A DNA stretch of 41,214 nucleotides. Source: Bacteroidota bacterium (GTDB lineage: Bacteria; Bacteroidota; Bacteroidia; Flavobacteriales; Weeksellaceae). This document shows positions 32,727 to 40,516 of this stretch, piece after piece. The stretch spans positions 1-41,214 of the forward strand of contig JAEYOX010000044.1 in the NCBI GenBank assembly GCA_023411265.1, written 5' to 3'. The translations under genes were made by a program, and so were the position numbers. Within the stretch, counting starts at the first letter, position 1, and every line of letters begins with the position of its first letter. The notes beneath the pieces were generated by a model. The model was not told the origin of the DNA. It did no database searches and worked only from the letters and a program-made list of their open reading frames with translations.

Positions 32727-33503
32727 ATGATTCTGCTTTCTTTTGACATCGAAGAATTTGATATGCCTTTGGAATACAAAGGTATTATTCCGTTTGAAGA
32801 ACAAATCTCTGTTTCACAAAACGGCTTGCTTAAGATTTTGGATTTGCTTAGAAAACATGACGTGAAAGCAACTTTTTTCTCGACAGTGGTTTTCGCAGAA
32901 CAGAGCAAAGATTTGATTGAAAGTTTATTGAAAGAAGGTCATGAACTGGCATCACATACTTGGTTTCATTCCGATTTTAAAGAAAAACATCTCTATGAAT
33001 CCAGGACAAAACTTGAAGAATTATTCAGTACAAAAGTTACCGGACTTCGTATGCCAAGAATGCGCAATATAGACCCTAAAGCTGCTGCTGAAGCGGGATA
33101 TGCGTATAATTCCTCCGTCAACCCGACCTATTTGCCAGGACGGTACAATAATTTGAAAATTTCCCGCACACATTTTTTTGAAGAAGGCGTCTTACAGATT
33201 CCGGCATCCGTGTCTCCGAATTTCAGAATTCCTTTATTCTGGCTCAGTTTTCATAATTTTCCGATGTGGATCTATAAAAAACTGACCCATGATGTTCTAA
33301 AAAATGATCAGTACCTGAACATTTATTTTCATCCCTGGGAGTTTTCCGACATCAGAAAAAACCAATATAACCTGCCTGGAATTGCCACTAAAAATACCGG
33401 AGAAGAAATGGTGCAGCGAATGGATGATTTTTTATTTTGGCTGAAAAAAATGAAGATTCCTTTTTCCACTTTTCAGGAATTCCAAACAACCATTCGCGTA
33501 TGA
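32727..33503 (+). CDS. polysaccharide deacetylase family protein (CE4-like)
   Basis: 258-residue NodB-fold protein without a signal peptide. Start: ILLSFDIEEFDMP (variant of the TFDDG motif, with Asp then Glu), then VKATFFSTVVFAEQ, and the zinc motif GHELASHTWFHSDF (HxxxH). Later LRMPRMRNI and a C-terminal YFHPWEFSD. This variant resembles the PuuE/DUF3473 subgroup found in exopolysaccharide and O-antigen loci. Its ATG is immediately next to the GT2 stop, and its own stop overlaps the GT4 start. Likely trims an N-acetyl group from a glycan or lipid-linked sugar in the cytoplasm. Confidence 0.9.
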   Translation: MILLSFDIEEFDMPLEYKGIIPFEEQISVSQNGLLKILDLLRKHDVKATFFSTVVFAEQSKDLIESLLKEGHELASHTWFHSDFKEKHLYESRTKLEELFSTKVTGLRMPRMRNIDPKAAAEAGYAYNSSVNPTYLPGRYNNLKISRTHFFEEGVLQIPASVSPNFRIPLFWLSFHNFPMWIYKKLTHDVLKNDQYLNIYFHPWEFSDIRKNQYNLPGIATKNTGEEMVQRMDDFLFWLKKMKIPFSTFQEFQTTIRV

Positions 33504-34603
33504 AGATCGCTTTCGACGCTAAAAGATTTTTCAACAACAGTTCCGGATTAGGAAATTATTCCCGCGATCTGATCAGAATGATGGCTACGCATTATCCTGA
33601 AAATCAGTACATTCTTCTGAATAAAAACCTTTCGAAAAAAGGTGCAGAAATTCTTAGTCTTCCCAATGTGCTTTTCCTAAAAACATCTGCCGGAACACTG
33701 TCTCGGCAATTTCAAATGGGGAAAGATGCACAGAACCAGCAGGCAGATATTTTTCACGGATTGTCCGGCGAACTTCCGCTGAAATGGAATTCAAAACCGA
33801 TAAAAAAAATCGTAACGATTCACGATCTTATTTTTGAAAGATACCCTCAGTATTACTCATGGTTTGACAGAAAAATTCACCTTTGGAAATTTAAAAAAGC
33901 TGCCCATAGTGCAGATCGTATTATTGCGATTTCCGAACAGACAAAAAAAGATATCATACAGTTTCTGAAGGTTCCTGAAGGGAAAATTGCTGTTGTTTAT
34001 CAAGGTTGTCATCAGGCTTTTAAAGAAGATTTTGATGAAAGTAAGGCTTCCGTTTTAAAAGAAAAGCACTCCTTACCGAACCGTTTTATTCTGAATGTTG
34101 GAACTGTGGAACCTCGCAAAAATGCCCTCAGCCTGGTGCAGGCAATTCAGAATACTGATATTCCGCTGATTATGGTCGGAAGAAAGACAGCGTATGCTGA
34201 GAAAATTCAACGGTTTCTGAGAAAAAACAAGATGGAAAATCAGGTGCTTTTCTTAGAAGATGTATCGATGGAAGAACTTGCGACCTTATATAAAATGGCT
34301 GACATCTTCGTGTATCCAAGTTTTTTCGAAGGTTTTGGAATTCCTGTAATCGAAGCGTTATTTTCCGGAACACCGGTTATTACTAGTGGAAAAAGTTCTC
34401 TTCCCGAAGCAGGAGGGAATGGTGCGCTGTATATCGATCCGGAAAATCCCGAAGATCTTGCAGCAAAAATAAAGTTTCTTTGGAATCATGAAACGGAAAG
34501 AAAACGACTTGCGGAAATAGGATTACAGTATGTACAGAAGTTTTCAGATGAAATCATCGCTGCCGAAATGATTGGTGTATACCGGGAGGTACTGAACTCT
34601 TAA
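33500..34603 (+). CDS. GT4 family glycosyltransferase (GT-B fold)
   Basis: 367-residue retaining GT-B glycosyltransferase. N-terminal acceptor domain MKIAFDAKRFFNNSSGLGNYSRDLIRMM; C-terminal donor domain with NVGTVEPRKNALSLVQAI and the E-x7-E motif in YPSFFEGFGIPVIEALFSGTPVITSGKSSLPEAGG. ATG 33500 overlaps the deacetylase stop (ATGA); the frame upstream is inside the deacetylase gene. It is the last gene of the dapD-glycan run, and its stop is only 5 nt from the convergent M28 gene. Confidence 0.95.
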   Translation: MKIAFDAKRFFNNSSGLGNYSRDLIRMMATHYPENQYILLNKNLSKKGAEILSLPNVLFLKTSAGTLSRQFQMGKDAQNQQADIFHGLSGELPLKWNSKPIKKIVTIHDLIFERYPQYYSWFDRKIHLWKFKKAAHSADRIIAISEQTKKDIIQFLKVPEGKIAVVYQGCHQAFKEDFDESKASVLKEKHSLPNRFILNVGTVEPRKNALSLVQAIQNTDIPLIMVGRKTAYAEKIQRFLRKNKMENQVLFLEDVSMEELATLYKMADIFVYPSFFEGFGIPVIEALFSGTPVITSGKSSLPEAGGNGALYIDPENPEDLAAKIKFLWNHETERKRLAEIGLQYVQKFSDEIIAAEMIGVYREVLNS

Positions 34604-34608
34604 GCGAA

Positions 34609-35781
34609 TTATTTCTGAATAATAAATGTCTTTACGGTGGGTTTTTCGTCGGCAAAAATCGTAGCGAGATAAATGCCGTTCTGTAGATGAGAAACATTAA
34701 TGATTTCTTGATTTCTAACCATCATCACGTGCCTGCCGCTGAGATCTGTAATGGTAAGCAGAAAGTTGCTCAGTTTTTTTTCCCCAGAAAAAATGGTAAT
34801 ATGATCTCTTGCAGGAATGGGATAAAGAGAAACGGACAGTTCTTCGATTTGACTTTCGGAAACGGAAAGTGAGGACGACGCTTTTGCAAAATGCTGCAAC
34901 GCTCCCAAAGCGGCCTTCGTAACATTGAAAAGATACACAGGATCCATGTTGGCGATAATATCTGCCGAAGTATGCGGTGCTGGATTCAGTTCGCCCTGAA
35001 ACTCATAAAAACCCGTGATAATTTCATTATTACTCTGGAACGGCATGTAATCAGAAGAATAGGCACTGGATAAAGTAGTTTGCAAGGGCGAATAGAGCGC
35101 AACACAGTTCATCAATTCTAATGTTGCCTGGTGAGAAGCGGCATTATTGGTAGACGGAAAATTATTGGTATCTCTCTCACAAACTATGGTATTGTGGGTT
35201 TGACCCGCTCTTCCGCCTACCTGATCGATGTTGAAAACCAGTCTGATGTCCATCTTGGGAACTGTCGCATTGACTACCTGATTTACATAATGCTGACTTC
35301 CGTACAAGCCCTGTTCCTCTCCGGAAAAATGAATGAATTTTATCGAATATTCGGTCGGGATGTCTTTCATAATTCTTGCCATTTCAAGTAATGCAACCGT
35401 ACCGCTGCCGTTGTCATTGGCACCGGGGCCGTTCACCGTATCATAATGGGCACAGATAATAACAAAAGTATCCGGATATACGGTTCCGGTTTTAGTAATG
35501 ATCAGGTTTTTAGAACTCATGGATCCTGCGGTGAAAGGATTTTCCGAAATTTGAGCACTGCTGTACCCGAAAGATAAATATTTGTTTTTCAACCAGTTGA
35601 AAGCATTATTGTTAGTCGTGCTTCCGGTTGTTTTTATTCCCAAATTGACAAACTCCTGTAGTCCGGAATTAATACTGGTTTGTGAAACCTGATTCACTCT
35701 GTTTTGATAAGCCTGAATAAAAGTCTGCGCTGAAAGAACAAAAGAATAACAAACTGCTATCAGGAAAATAATTTTTTTCAT
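34609..35781 (-). CDS. M28 family zinc peptidase with type IX secretion sorting domain
   Basis: 390 residues: Sec signal peptide (MKKIIFLIAVCYSFVLSAQ), M28 aminopeptidase domain, then a C-terminal T9SS type A sorting domain. M28 ligands: IICAHYDTVNGPGANDNGSG (His, Asp), HFSGEEQGLYGS (Glu-Glu), VFNIDQVGG (Asp) and APHTSADI (His). Sorting domain: VSLYPIPARDHITIFSGEKKL...GIYLATIFADEKPTVKTFIIQK. Predicted to be exported to the cell surface or medium by the type IX system. ATG 35781 was chosen because it starts the signal peptide. Confidence 0.95.
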   Translation of the reverse strand: MKKIIFLIAVCYSFVLSAQTFIQAYQNRVNQVSQTSINSGLQEFVNLGIKTTGSTTNNNAFNWLKNKYLSFGYSSAQISENPFTAGSMSSKNLIITKTGTVYPDTFVIICAHYDTVNGPGANDNGSGTVALLEMARIMKDIPTEYSIKFIHFSGEEQGLYGSQHYVNQVVNATVPKMDIRLVFNIDQVGGRAGQTHNTIVCERDTNNFPSTNNAASHQATLELMNCVALYSPLQTTLSSAYSSDYMPFQSNNEIITGFYEFQGELNPAPHTSADIIANMDPVYLFNVTKAALGALQHFAKASSSLSVSESQIEELSVSLYPIPARDHITIFSGEKKLSNFLLTITDLSGRHVMMVRNQEIINVSHLQNGIYLATIFADEKPTVKTFIIQK

Positions 35782-35799
35782 TGTATTTTCTGATCTGTA

Positions 35800-35836
35800 A
35801 AAATACAAAAAATCCCGGATCAGAGATTCGGGATTT
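35800..35836 (-). terminator. terminator of rplT operon
   Basis: A perfect 8-bp stem (35810-35817 with 35829-35836), followed on the minus strand by a T-rich run, 26 nt after the rplT stop. Confidence 0.8.
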
Positions 35837-35861
35837 TTCTATTGATAACAAAAGGTTTACA

Positions 35862-36206
35862 TTATTTTATCTGATCTACAACAGCTTTGAAAGCTTCCGG
35901 ATGGTTCATTGCAAGGTCTGCAAGTACTTTTCTGTTCAGCTCGATGTTGTTCTTTTTAAGAGCGCCCATAAATTGGGAATAAGACATTCCATGTTCTCTG
36001 GCACCGGCGTTGATTCTGGTAATCCAAAGAGATCTGAAATTTCTTTTCTTCTCTTTTCTTCCGCGATAAGCGTACTGCATCGCTTTTTCTACGGCGTTTT
36101 TAGCAACTGTCCAAACGTTCTTTCTTCTACCGAAATAACCTTTAGCCAGTTTCATCACTTTTTTTCTGCGTGCTCTGGAAGCAACGGCGTTTACTGATCT
36201 TGGCAT
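35862..36206 (-). CDS. rplT: 50S ribosomal protein L20
   Basis: 114 residues, family length. Diagnostic N-terminal basic region: MPRSVNAVASRARRKKVMKLAKGYFGRRKNVWTVAKNAVEKAMQYAYRGRKEKKRNFRSLWI, then RINAGAREHGMSYSQFM. L20 binds 23S rRNA early in 50S assembly. It follows rpmI after 121 nt in the same direction. In other bacteria L20 represses its own operon; the spacer here contains small inverted repeats but no recognised leader. Confidence 0.98.
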   Translation of the reverse strand: MPRSVNAVASRARRKKVMKLAKGYFGRRKNVWTVAKNAVEKAMQYAYRGRKEKKRNFRSLWITRINAGAREHGMSYSQFMGALKKNNIELNRKVLADLAMNHPEAFKAVVDQIK

Positions 36207-36327
36207 AATTTAAAATTGTTTTTTTTGAATACAGCGTTGCTTATTTCATCAAACTTAGGTGCTGTTATTCAGGGTTTGAAATTCTGAATTGTTTTAATTC
36301 TTATAAACCGATATGGATTTATAAAAA

Positions 36328-36525
36328 CTACTTAATGGCTAATTGACGTTTAACACTTTTTTCGTCCACCGTAGCAACATAAGAAGTTTGCGTCAGATTT
36401 CTCTTCTGCTTGGTTTCCTTCTTTGTCAGAATGTGGCTTTTGTAAGCATTTTTTCTTTTGATCTTTCCGGTTCCGGTAAGAGCAAAACGCTTCTTAGCAC
36501 CTGATTTCGTTTTTAATTTTGGCAT
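36328..36525 (-). CDS. rpmI: 50S ribosomal protein L35
   Basis: 65 residues, family length: MPKLKTKSGAKKRFALTGTGKIKRKNAYKSHILTKKETKQKRNL. Very basic. It has an apparent own promoter (-7 box at 36566) after a hairpin that could terminate infC transcripts. Confidence 0.97.
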   Translation of the reverse strand: MPKLKTKSGAKKRFALTGTGKIKRKNAYKSHILTKKETKQKRNLTQTSYVATVDEKSVKRQLAIK

Positions 36526-36565
36526 TGTTCTGCTTTTTTGTTTTTGTTATCAATATTTAAGGCTG

Positions 36566-36573
36566 CAAAATTA
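36566..36573 (-). promoter_or_regulatory. putative internal promoter -7 element (TAATTTTG) for rpmI-rplT
   Basis: TAnnTTTG on the minus strand about 40 nt before the rpmI ATG, downstream of the infC stop and of a hairpin with a T-run. It suggests separate transcription of rpmI-rplT. Confidence 0.5.
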
Positions 36574-36602
36574 CAAAAAAATCTGCAACTGTGCACATAG
36601 TC

Positions 36603-36631
36603 ATAAAAAGAGATTTCCTCAGAAACCTCTT
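36603..36631 (-). terminator. putative terminator/attenuator between infC and rpmI
   Basis: On the minus strand a 10-bp stem with one G.U pair (36622-36631 with 36608-36617), TGAG loop and a T-run. It lies between infC and the internal -7 box. Confidence 0.6.
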
Positions 36632-36680
36632 GTAAAAATTATGAGGAAGCGTCTCCATAAAAGACCCTCTTTTTCCGTAT

Positions 36681-37247
36681 TTATTTCGCCGGTTTTTTGG
36701 GGCTCATCATCATAATCATCCGCTTGCCTTCCAGTTTAGGCAGTTGATCCACTTTCCCTACGTGCTCCAGATCCTGGGCCAGACGCAAAAGCAAAATTTC
36801 TCCCTGATCTTTGAAGACGATGGAACGGCCTTTAAAGAAAACATACGTTTTAAGCTTGGATCCTTCTTCAAGAAATTTTTCAGCGTGCTTCTTCTTAAAT
36901 TCGTAATCGTGATCATCCGTCTGCGGACCGAAGCGGACTTCTTTCACTGTTACTTTTACCTGCTTGGCTTTCAGTTCCTTTTGCTTTTTCTTTTGCTCGT
37001 AAAGGAATTTTTTATAATCGAGAACTCTTGCTATATAGGGCTCTGCCTTGTCTGAAATCACCACAAGATCAAGTTCCTGTTCTTTGGCAATTTCCAGTGC
37101 TTTCGCCAATGGATAAACTCCGGGTTCTACGTTATCGCCCACTAAACGAACTTCCTTTGATCGGATTTTTTCGTTGATCTGATGTGCGTCTTCCTGTTGC
37201 GGACGACGTTGCGGGCCTCTACCTCTGTAGTTAAATTTCTGTGCTAT
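36681..37247 (-). CDS. infC: translation initiation factor IF-3, probable ATA start
   Basis: IF-3 prevents premature subunit joining and proof-reads the start codon. From ATA 37247 the product has 188 residues, against about 180 in E. coli. It begins AQKFNYRGRGPQRRP after the start residue, then continues INEKIRSKEVRLVGDNVEPGVYPLAKALEIAKEQELDLVVI, KKFLYEQKKKQKE, VKEVRFGPQTDDHDYEFKKKHAEKFL and RLAQDLEHVGKVDQLPKLEGKRMIMMMSPK. The first in-frame GTG (37142) lies inside the conserved core. An in-frame TAA occurs at 37260-37262, and no ATG, GTG, TTG or CTG lies between it and the core, so ATA 37245-37247 is the best start, in keeping with rare infC starts elsewhere. Follows thrS by 73 nt. Confidence 0.92.
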   Translation of the reverse strand: MAQKFNYRGRGPQRRPQQEDAHQINEKIRSKEVRLVGDNVEPGVYPLAKALEIAKEQELDLVVISDKAEPYIARVLDYKKFLYEQKKKQKELKAKQVKVTVKEVRFGPQTDDHDYEFKKKHAEKFLEEGSKLKTYVFFKGRSIVFKDQGEILLLRLAQDLEHVGKVDQLPKLEGKRMIMMMSPKKPAK

Positions 37248-37320
37248 TGTATTAAATTTTTAAGTTAACTTCTTTTTTTATGCTTCCGGCATTCCGCTCT
37301 GTATCATTTGGATTCTGAAA

Positions 37321-39258
37321 TTATTCTCCGAAACTTGCGTTAAATGCCGAGGCTTTTTGGAAATAAGCGATGAAATCTTCAATACTCATCGTTCCTAAAT
37401 CTCCTTCGCCACGTCTTCTTACCGAAACCGTTCCTGCATTTTCCTCATTTTCACCAACGATCAGCATGAAAGGATATTTATTGATCTCAGCATCGCGGAT
37501 TTTTTTTCCGGTTTTCTCGTTGCGGTCATCAATCAAGCCGCTAATATCGTGATTTTCTAATAATTGTGAAACTTTTTTAGCGTAATCCACATATTTTTCA
37601 GAAATCGGCAGCAGGATAAACTGATCCGGAGCCAGCCAAAGTGGGAAATCCCCAGCAGTATTTTCTAAAAGAATGGCAATAAAACGCTCCATAGAACCGA
37701 ACGGTGCTCTGTGTATCATGACGGGACGGTGTTTTTCACCATCACTGCCAATATAACTGAGATCAAAGCGCTCAGGTAAATTATAATCTACCTGAATGGT
37801 TCCTAATTGCCATTTTCTGCCTAAGGCATCTTTCACCATGAAATCGAGTTTTGGACCATAAAAGGCTGCTTCTCCATATTCTACTACGGTTTTCAAGCCT
37901 TTATTGGCTGCTGCCTGAATGATGGCATTTTCTGCTTTTTCCCAGTTTTCGTCGGAACCTATATATTTTTCTCTGTTTTCCTGATCCCGAAGGGAAACCT
38001 GAGTGACAAAATCTTCAAACCCCAGGTTTTTGAAAACGTACATCACGAGATCGATCACACCTTCAAACTCCTGCATCAACTGATCCGGAGTACAAAACAG
38101 GTGTGCGTCATCTTGTGTAAATCCGCGCACTCTGGTAAGTCCGTGGAGTTCTCCCGACTGCTCGTAACGATATACGGTTCCAAATTCTGCAAAACGTTTC
38201 GGCAGGTCCCGATAAGACCATTGTCCCACTTTATAAATTTCACAGTGATGGGGACAATTCATAGGTTTTAGCATGAATTCCTCCCCTTCATTAGGAGTTT
38301 TGATCGGCTGAAAACTGTCGGCACCATATTTATCCCAATGTCCAGAGGTAACATACAGTTCCTTGGCTCCAATATGTGGCGACATAACAAATTCATATCC
38401 TGCTTTCTTTTGTGCTTCAGAAAGAAAATTTTCAAGTTTTTTTCTCAGTGCCGCTCCTTTGGGTAACCAAAGCGGCAAACCTGCGCCTACTTTTTCAGAG
38501 AAAGCAAAAATCCCCAGTTCCTTTCCTAATTTTCGGTGATCACGGCGTTTGGCCTCTTCCAGTTTTTCCAGATATTCTGTGAGATCTTTCTGTTTTGGAA
38601 AAGAAATACCATATACACGAGTAAGTTGAGGGTTGTTCTCATCACCCCGCCAATATGCTCCGGCAGCATTCAGAATTTTCACCGCTTTTACAATTCCCGT
38701 GGACGGAATATGCCCGCCTCTGCATAAATCGGTGAAGTTATCATGGGAACAGAACGTAATTTCACCGTCTTCCAGATTGGAAATAAGTTCTGTTTTATAG
38801 GGATTGTCTGAATATTCTTGTAAAGCTTGAGTTTTAGAAACGCTGTAAAGTTTAAAAATGGAATCCTTTTTAGCATTTTCCAGCATTTTCTTTTCGATTT
38901 TCTCAAAATCTTTTTCACTTAAGGTTTCATCACCGAAATCTACATCATAATAAAACCCGTTTTCAATGGCGGGACCGATGGTTAGTTTTGCATCGGGGTA
39001 AAATTCCAAAATGGCTTGTGCCAGAAGGTGAGCGGAAGAATGCCAGAATGCTTTTTTCCCCATCTCATCATTCCAGGTTAGCAATTGAACGGTAGCATCT
39101 TTTGTAATAGGTGTCGTCACTTCTGTCTGAATACCGTTGACGATGGCGGAAATGGTGTTTCTCGCCAGTCCTTCACTTATGGATTTTGCTACATCTATTG
39201 CGGTAACTGTGCCTTCAAATTCTCGTATGCTTCCGTCGGGAAGAGTGATTTTTAACAT
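37321..39258 (-). CDS. thrS: threonine-tRNA ligase
   Basis: Class II aminoacyl-tRNA synthetase of 645 residues (family about 640). N-terminal TGS domain: MLKITLPDGSIREFEGTVTAIDVAKSI. Editing domain with HSSAHLLAQAI and SHDNFTDLCRGGHIPSTG. Catalytic core with MNCPHHCEIYK, RFAEFGTVYRYEQSGELHGLTRVRGFTQDDAHLFC and the C-terminal motif 3 region HRAPFGSMERFIAILLEN. Anticodon-binding domain at the C-terminus. No T-box leader is seen upstream. First gene of thrS-infC-rpmI-rplT. Confidence 0.98.
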   Translation of the reverse strand: MLKITLPDGSIREFEGTVTAIDVAKSISEGLARNTISAIVNGIQTEVTTPITKDATVQLLTWNDEMGKKAFWHSSAHLLAQAILEFYPDAKLTIGPAIENGFYYDVDFGDETLSEKDFEKIEKKMLENAKKDSIFKLYSVSKTQALQEYSDNPYKTELISNLEDGEITFCSHDNFTDLCRGGHIPSTGIVKAVKILNAAGAYWRGDENNPQLTRVYGISFPKQKDLTEYLEKLEEAKRRDHRKLGKELGIFAFSEKVGAGLPLWLPKGAALRKKLENFLSEAQKKAGYEFVMSPHIGAKELYVTSGHWDKYGADSFQPIKTPNEGEEFMLKPMNCPHHCEIYKVGQWSYRDLPKRFAEFGTVYRYEQSGELHGLTRVRGFTQDDAHLFCTPDQLMQEFEGVIDLVMYVFKNLGFEDFVTQVSLRDQENREKYIGSDENWEKAENAIIQAAANKGLKTVVEYGEAAFYGPKLDFMVKDALGRKWQLGTIQVDYNLPERFDLSYIGSDGEKHRPVMIHRAPFGSMERFIAILLENTAGDFPLWLAPDQFILLPISEKYVDYAKKVSQLLENHDISGLIDDRNEKTGKKIRDAEINKYPFMLIVGENEENAGTVSVRRRGEGDLGTMSIEDFIAYFQKASAFNASFGE

Positions 39259-39283
39259 TTTAGGAATTAAGAATGATGAATTG

Positions 39284-39291
39284 CAAAAATA
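39284..39291 (-). promoter_or_regulatory. putative -7 element (TATTTTTG) for thrS
   Basis: TAnnTTTG on the minus strand, 25 nt before the thrS ATG; leader predicted to be short (about 20 nt), leaving no room for a riboswitch-like leader. Confidence 0.5.
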
Positions 39292-39354
39292 ATGAAAAAA
39301 ATAATGATTTGTATCTTTTTTTGATGGCTGATAATGAACAATGGAGAAACTGGT

Positions 39355-39537
39355 CTAAGAAGGATTAATATTATCTGTTTTTCCGTCTTTATTGATTTTG
39401 GATGATTTTTTTATCTCTTTGTTAGCTTCTTCCTGAGAAACAATACGTTCGGAAGAAACCGGAATGTTTTGATAATCTTGATTTTGTTTTTTCACTTCTG
39501 CTTTTTCGGTATTTGGTTTCTTTTTCGGGGTTTTCAT
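39355..39537 (-). CDS. small hypothetical hydrophilic protein, 60 residues
   Basis: Not recognised. Lys/Glu/Asn/Ser-rich, strongly charged and probably disordered (MKTPKKKPNTEKAEVKKQNQ, then SSERIVSQEEANKEIKKSSKINKDGKTDN). No signal peptide, no Cys. It has an ATG start, and composition like that of short flavobacterial proteins ending in disordered tails. It is co-oriented with thrS. Being short and low-complexity, it could be a chance frame; conservation would decide. Confidence 0.5.
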   Translation of the reverse strand: MKTPKKKPNTEKAEVKKQNQDYQNIPVSSERIVSQEEANKEIKKSSKINKDGKTDNINPS

Positions 39538-39871
39538 AGGGTAATCTTTAAGTCAAATATGAATAAAATAGTTGATAATTTTATTACAGATTTTCAACAT
39601 GAATTTCTATAATTAAATACAAAGCCTCCCCAGAATACCTGTTTAATCCATATAAGCGTACGCACTTTAGTCATTATTCCGTCATACCCGTTGGATGGGG
39701 GACGCTTTCTATTCTTAACTCATCATCTCAAAGCAAAGGGCACAATCACACACCCATCCGCTCCAGATGATCTTTAGTAATCCCATCTACTATGGAAGGA
39801 TGAAAAAACAATTTTGTTGTGAGTGATAATCTTTAAATTTAATATTCGAATAGGGATTGATTTTAACCAAA
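39538..39871. other. long intergenic stretch with no recognised gene
   Basis: No long open frame on either strand. The left part (to about 39625) is AT-rich. The middle (about 39630-39780) has higher G/C content than typical spacers here, contains a GCGTACGC palindrome and a GGATGGGGGACGC stretch, and has frequent stops in all frames. No transposase, RNA gene or repeat family was identified. It may be a decayed gene remnant. Confidence 0.4.
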
Positions 39872-39900
39872 AAAGCCGCCTCAATATTGAGACGGCTTCT
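39871..39900 (-). terminator. terminator of rpsF-rpsR-rplI operon
   Basis: A 12-position stem (39873-39884 with 39887-39898) with one G.U pair in the minus-strand RNA, followed by a T-run on that strand, 22 nt after the rplI stop. The arm carries the CCGTCTCA motif. Confidence 0.85.
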
Positions 39901-39921
39901 TACTTTAATTAGGGGAAAATA

Positions 39922-40449
39922 TTAAGCTTCCTCTGTATTATTAGTTTCTTCTGCAGCAGCTGCTGGTTTTGCAGGCGCTTTCGGAGCCGGAGCTTCTACA
40001 GGAGCATCAGAGATCACATCGAACTCATAATTGTATTCCACATCTCTGTGAAGTCTTACAAGCGCAGTAAATTTACCTGTTCTCTTGATGTTGTTTCCGG
40101 GAATCTTGATGTATTTTCTGTCGATTTCTACACCTGCCTTCGCCAGTTCTTCAGAAAGATTAGCATTGTTGATAGAACCGAAAAGCTTGTCGCCGGATCC
40201 CACTTTGGTAGCAATGGTAAGTGAAGTTTTCTTCAGTTTCTCAATGGTAGCCTGTGCATCAGCAATCAGTTTAGCTTCTTCTTCTTTTCTGGATTCCAGA
40301 GTCGCAGCAAGTGCAGCTCTGTTCTTTGGGGTAGCCAAAGCAGCATATCCCTGTGGAATAAGGAAGTTTCTTGCGTATCCCGGTTTTACTTTTACAGTAT
40401 CAAACTCAAGTCCTAAGTTTTCTACGTCTTTTTTTAGAATAATTTCCAT
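39922..40449 (-). CDS. rplI: 50S ribosomal protein L9
   Basis: 175 residues: canonical N-terminal domain MEIILKKDVENLGLEFDTVKVKPGYARNFLIPQGYAALATPKN, the long connecting helix and the C-terminal domain. It ends in an Ala/Pro/Glu-rich tail (from about DAPVEAPAPKAPAKP onward), which makes it longer than the usual 150 or so residues. Bacteroidota L9 proteins often carry such tails. Third gene after rpsF and rpsR. Confidence 0.97.
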   Translation of the reverse strand: MEIILKKDVENLGLEFDTVKVKPGYARNFLIPQGYAALATPKNRAALAATLESRKEEEAKLIADAQATIEKLKKTSLTIATKVGSGDKLFGSINNANLSEELAKAGVEIDRKYIKIPGNNIKRTGKFTALVRLHRDVEYNYEFDVISDAPVEAPAPKAPAKPAAAAEETNNTEEA

Positions 40450-40516
40450 TGTTGTCCTTTTGTTTTAAAGTTAGGTGCGTTTTTTTTCGCAACCAACAAA
40501 TTAATAATTGTATGAA

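Noticed and set aside
36207..36327. L20 leader RNA between rpmI and rplT
   Set aside because: Only short inverted repeats (6-8 bp) are visible and they do not match a leader I can recognise; not enough to call.
39259..39354. T-box leader for thrS
   Set aside because: The predicted leader is about 20 nt and no T-box sequence or specifier stem is visible; T-boxes are also not expected in this phylum.
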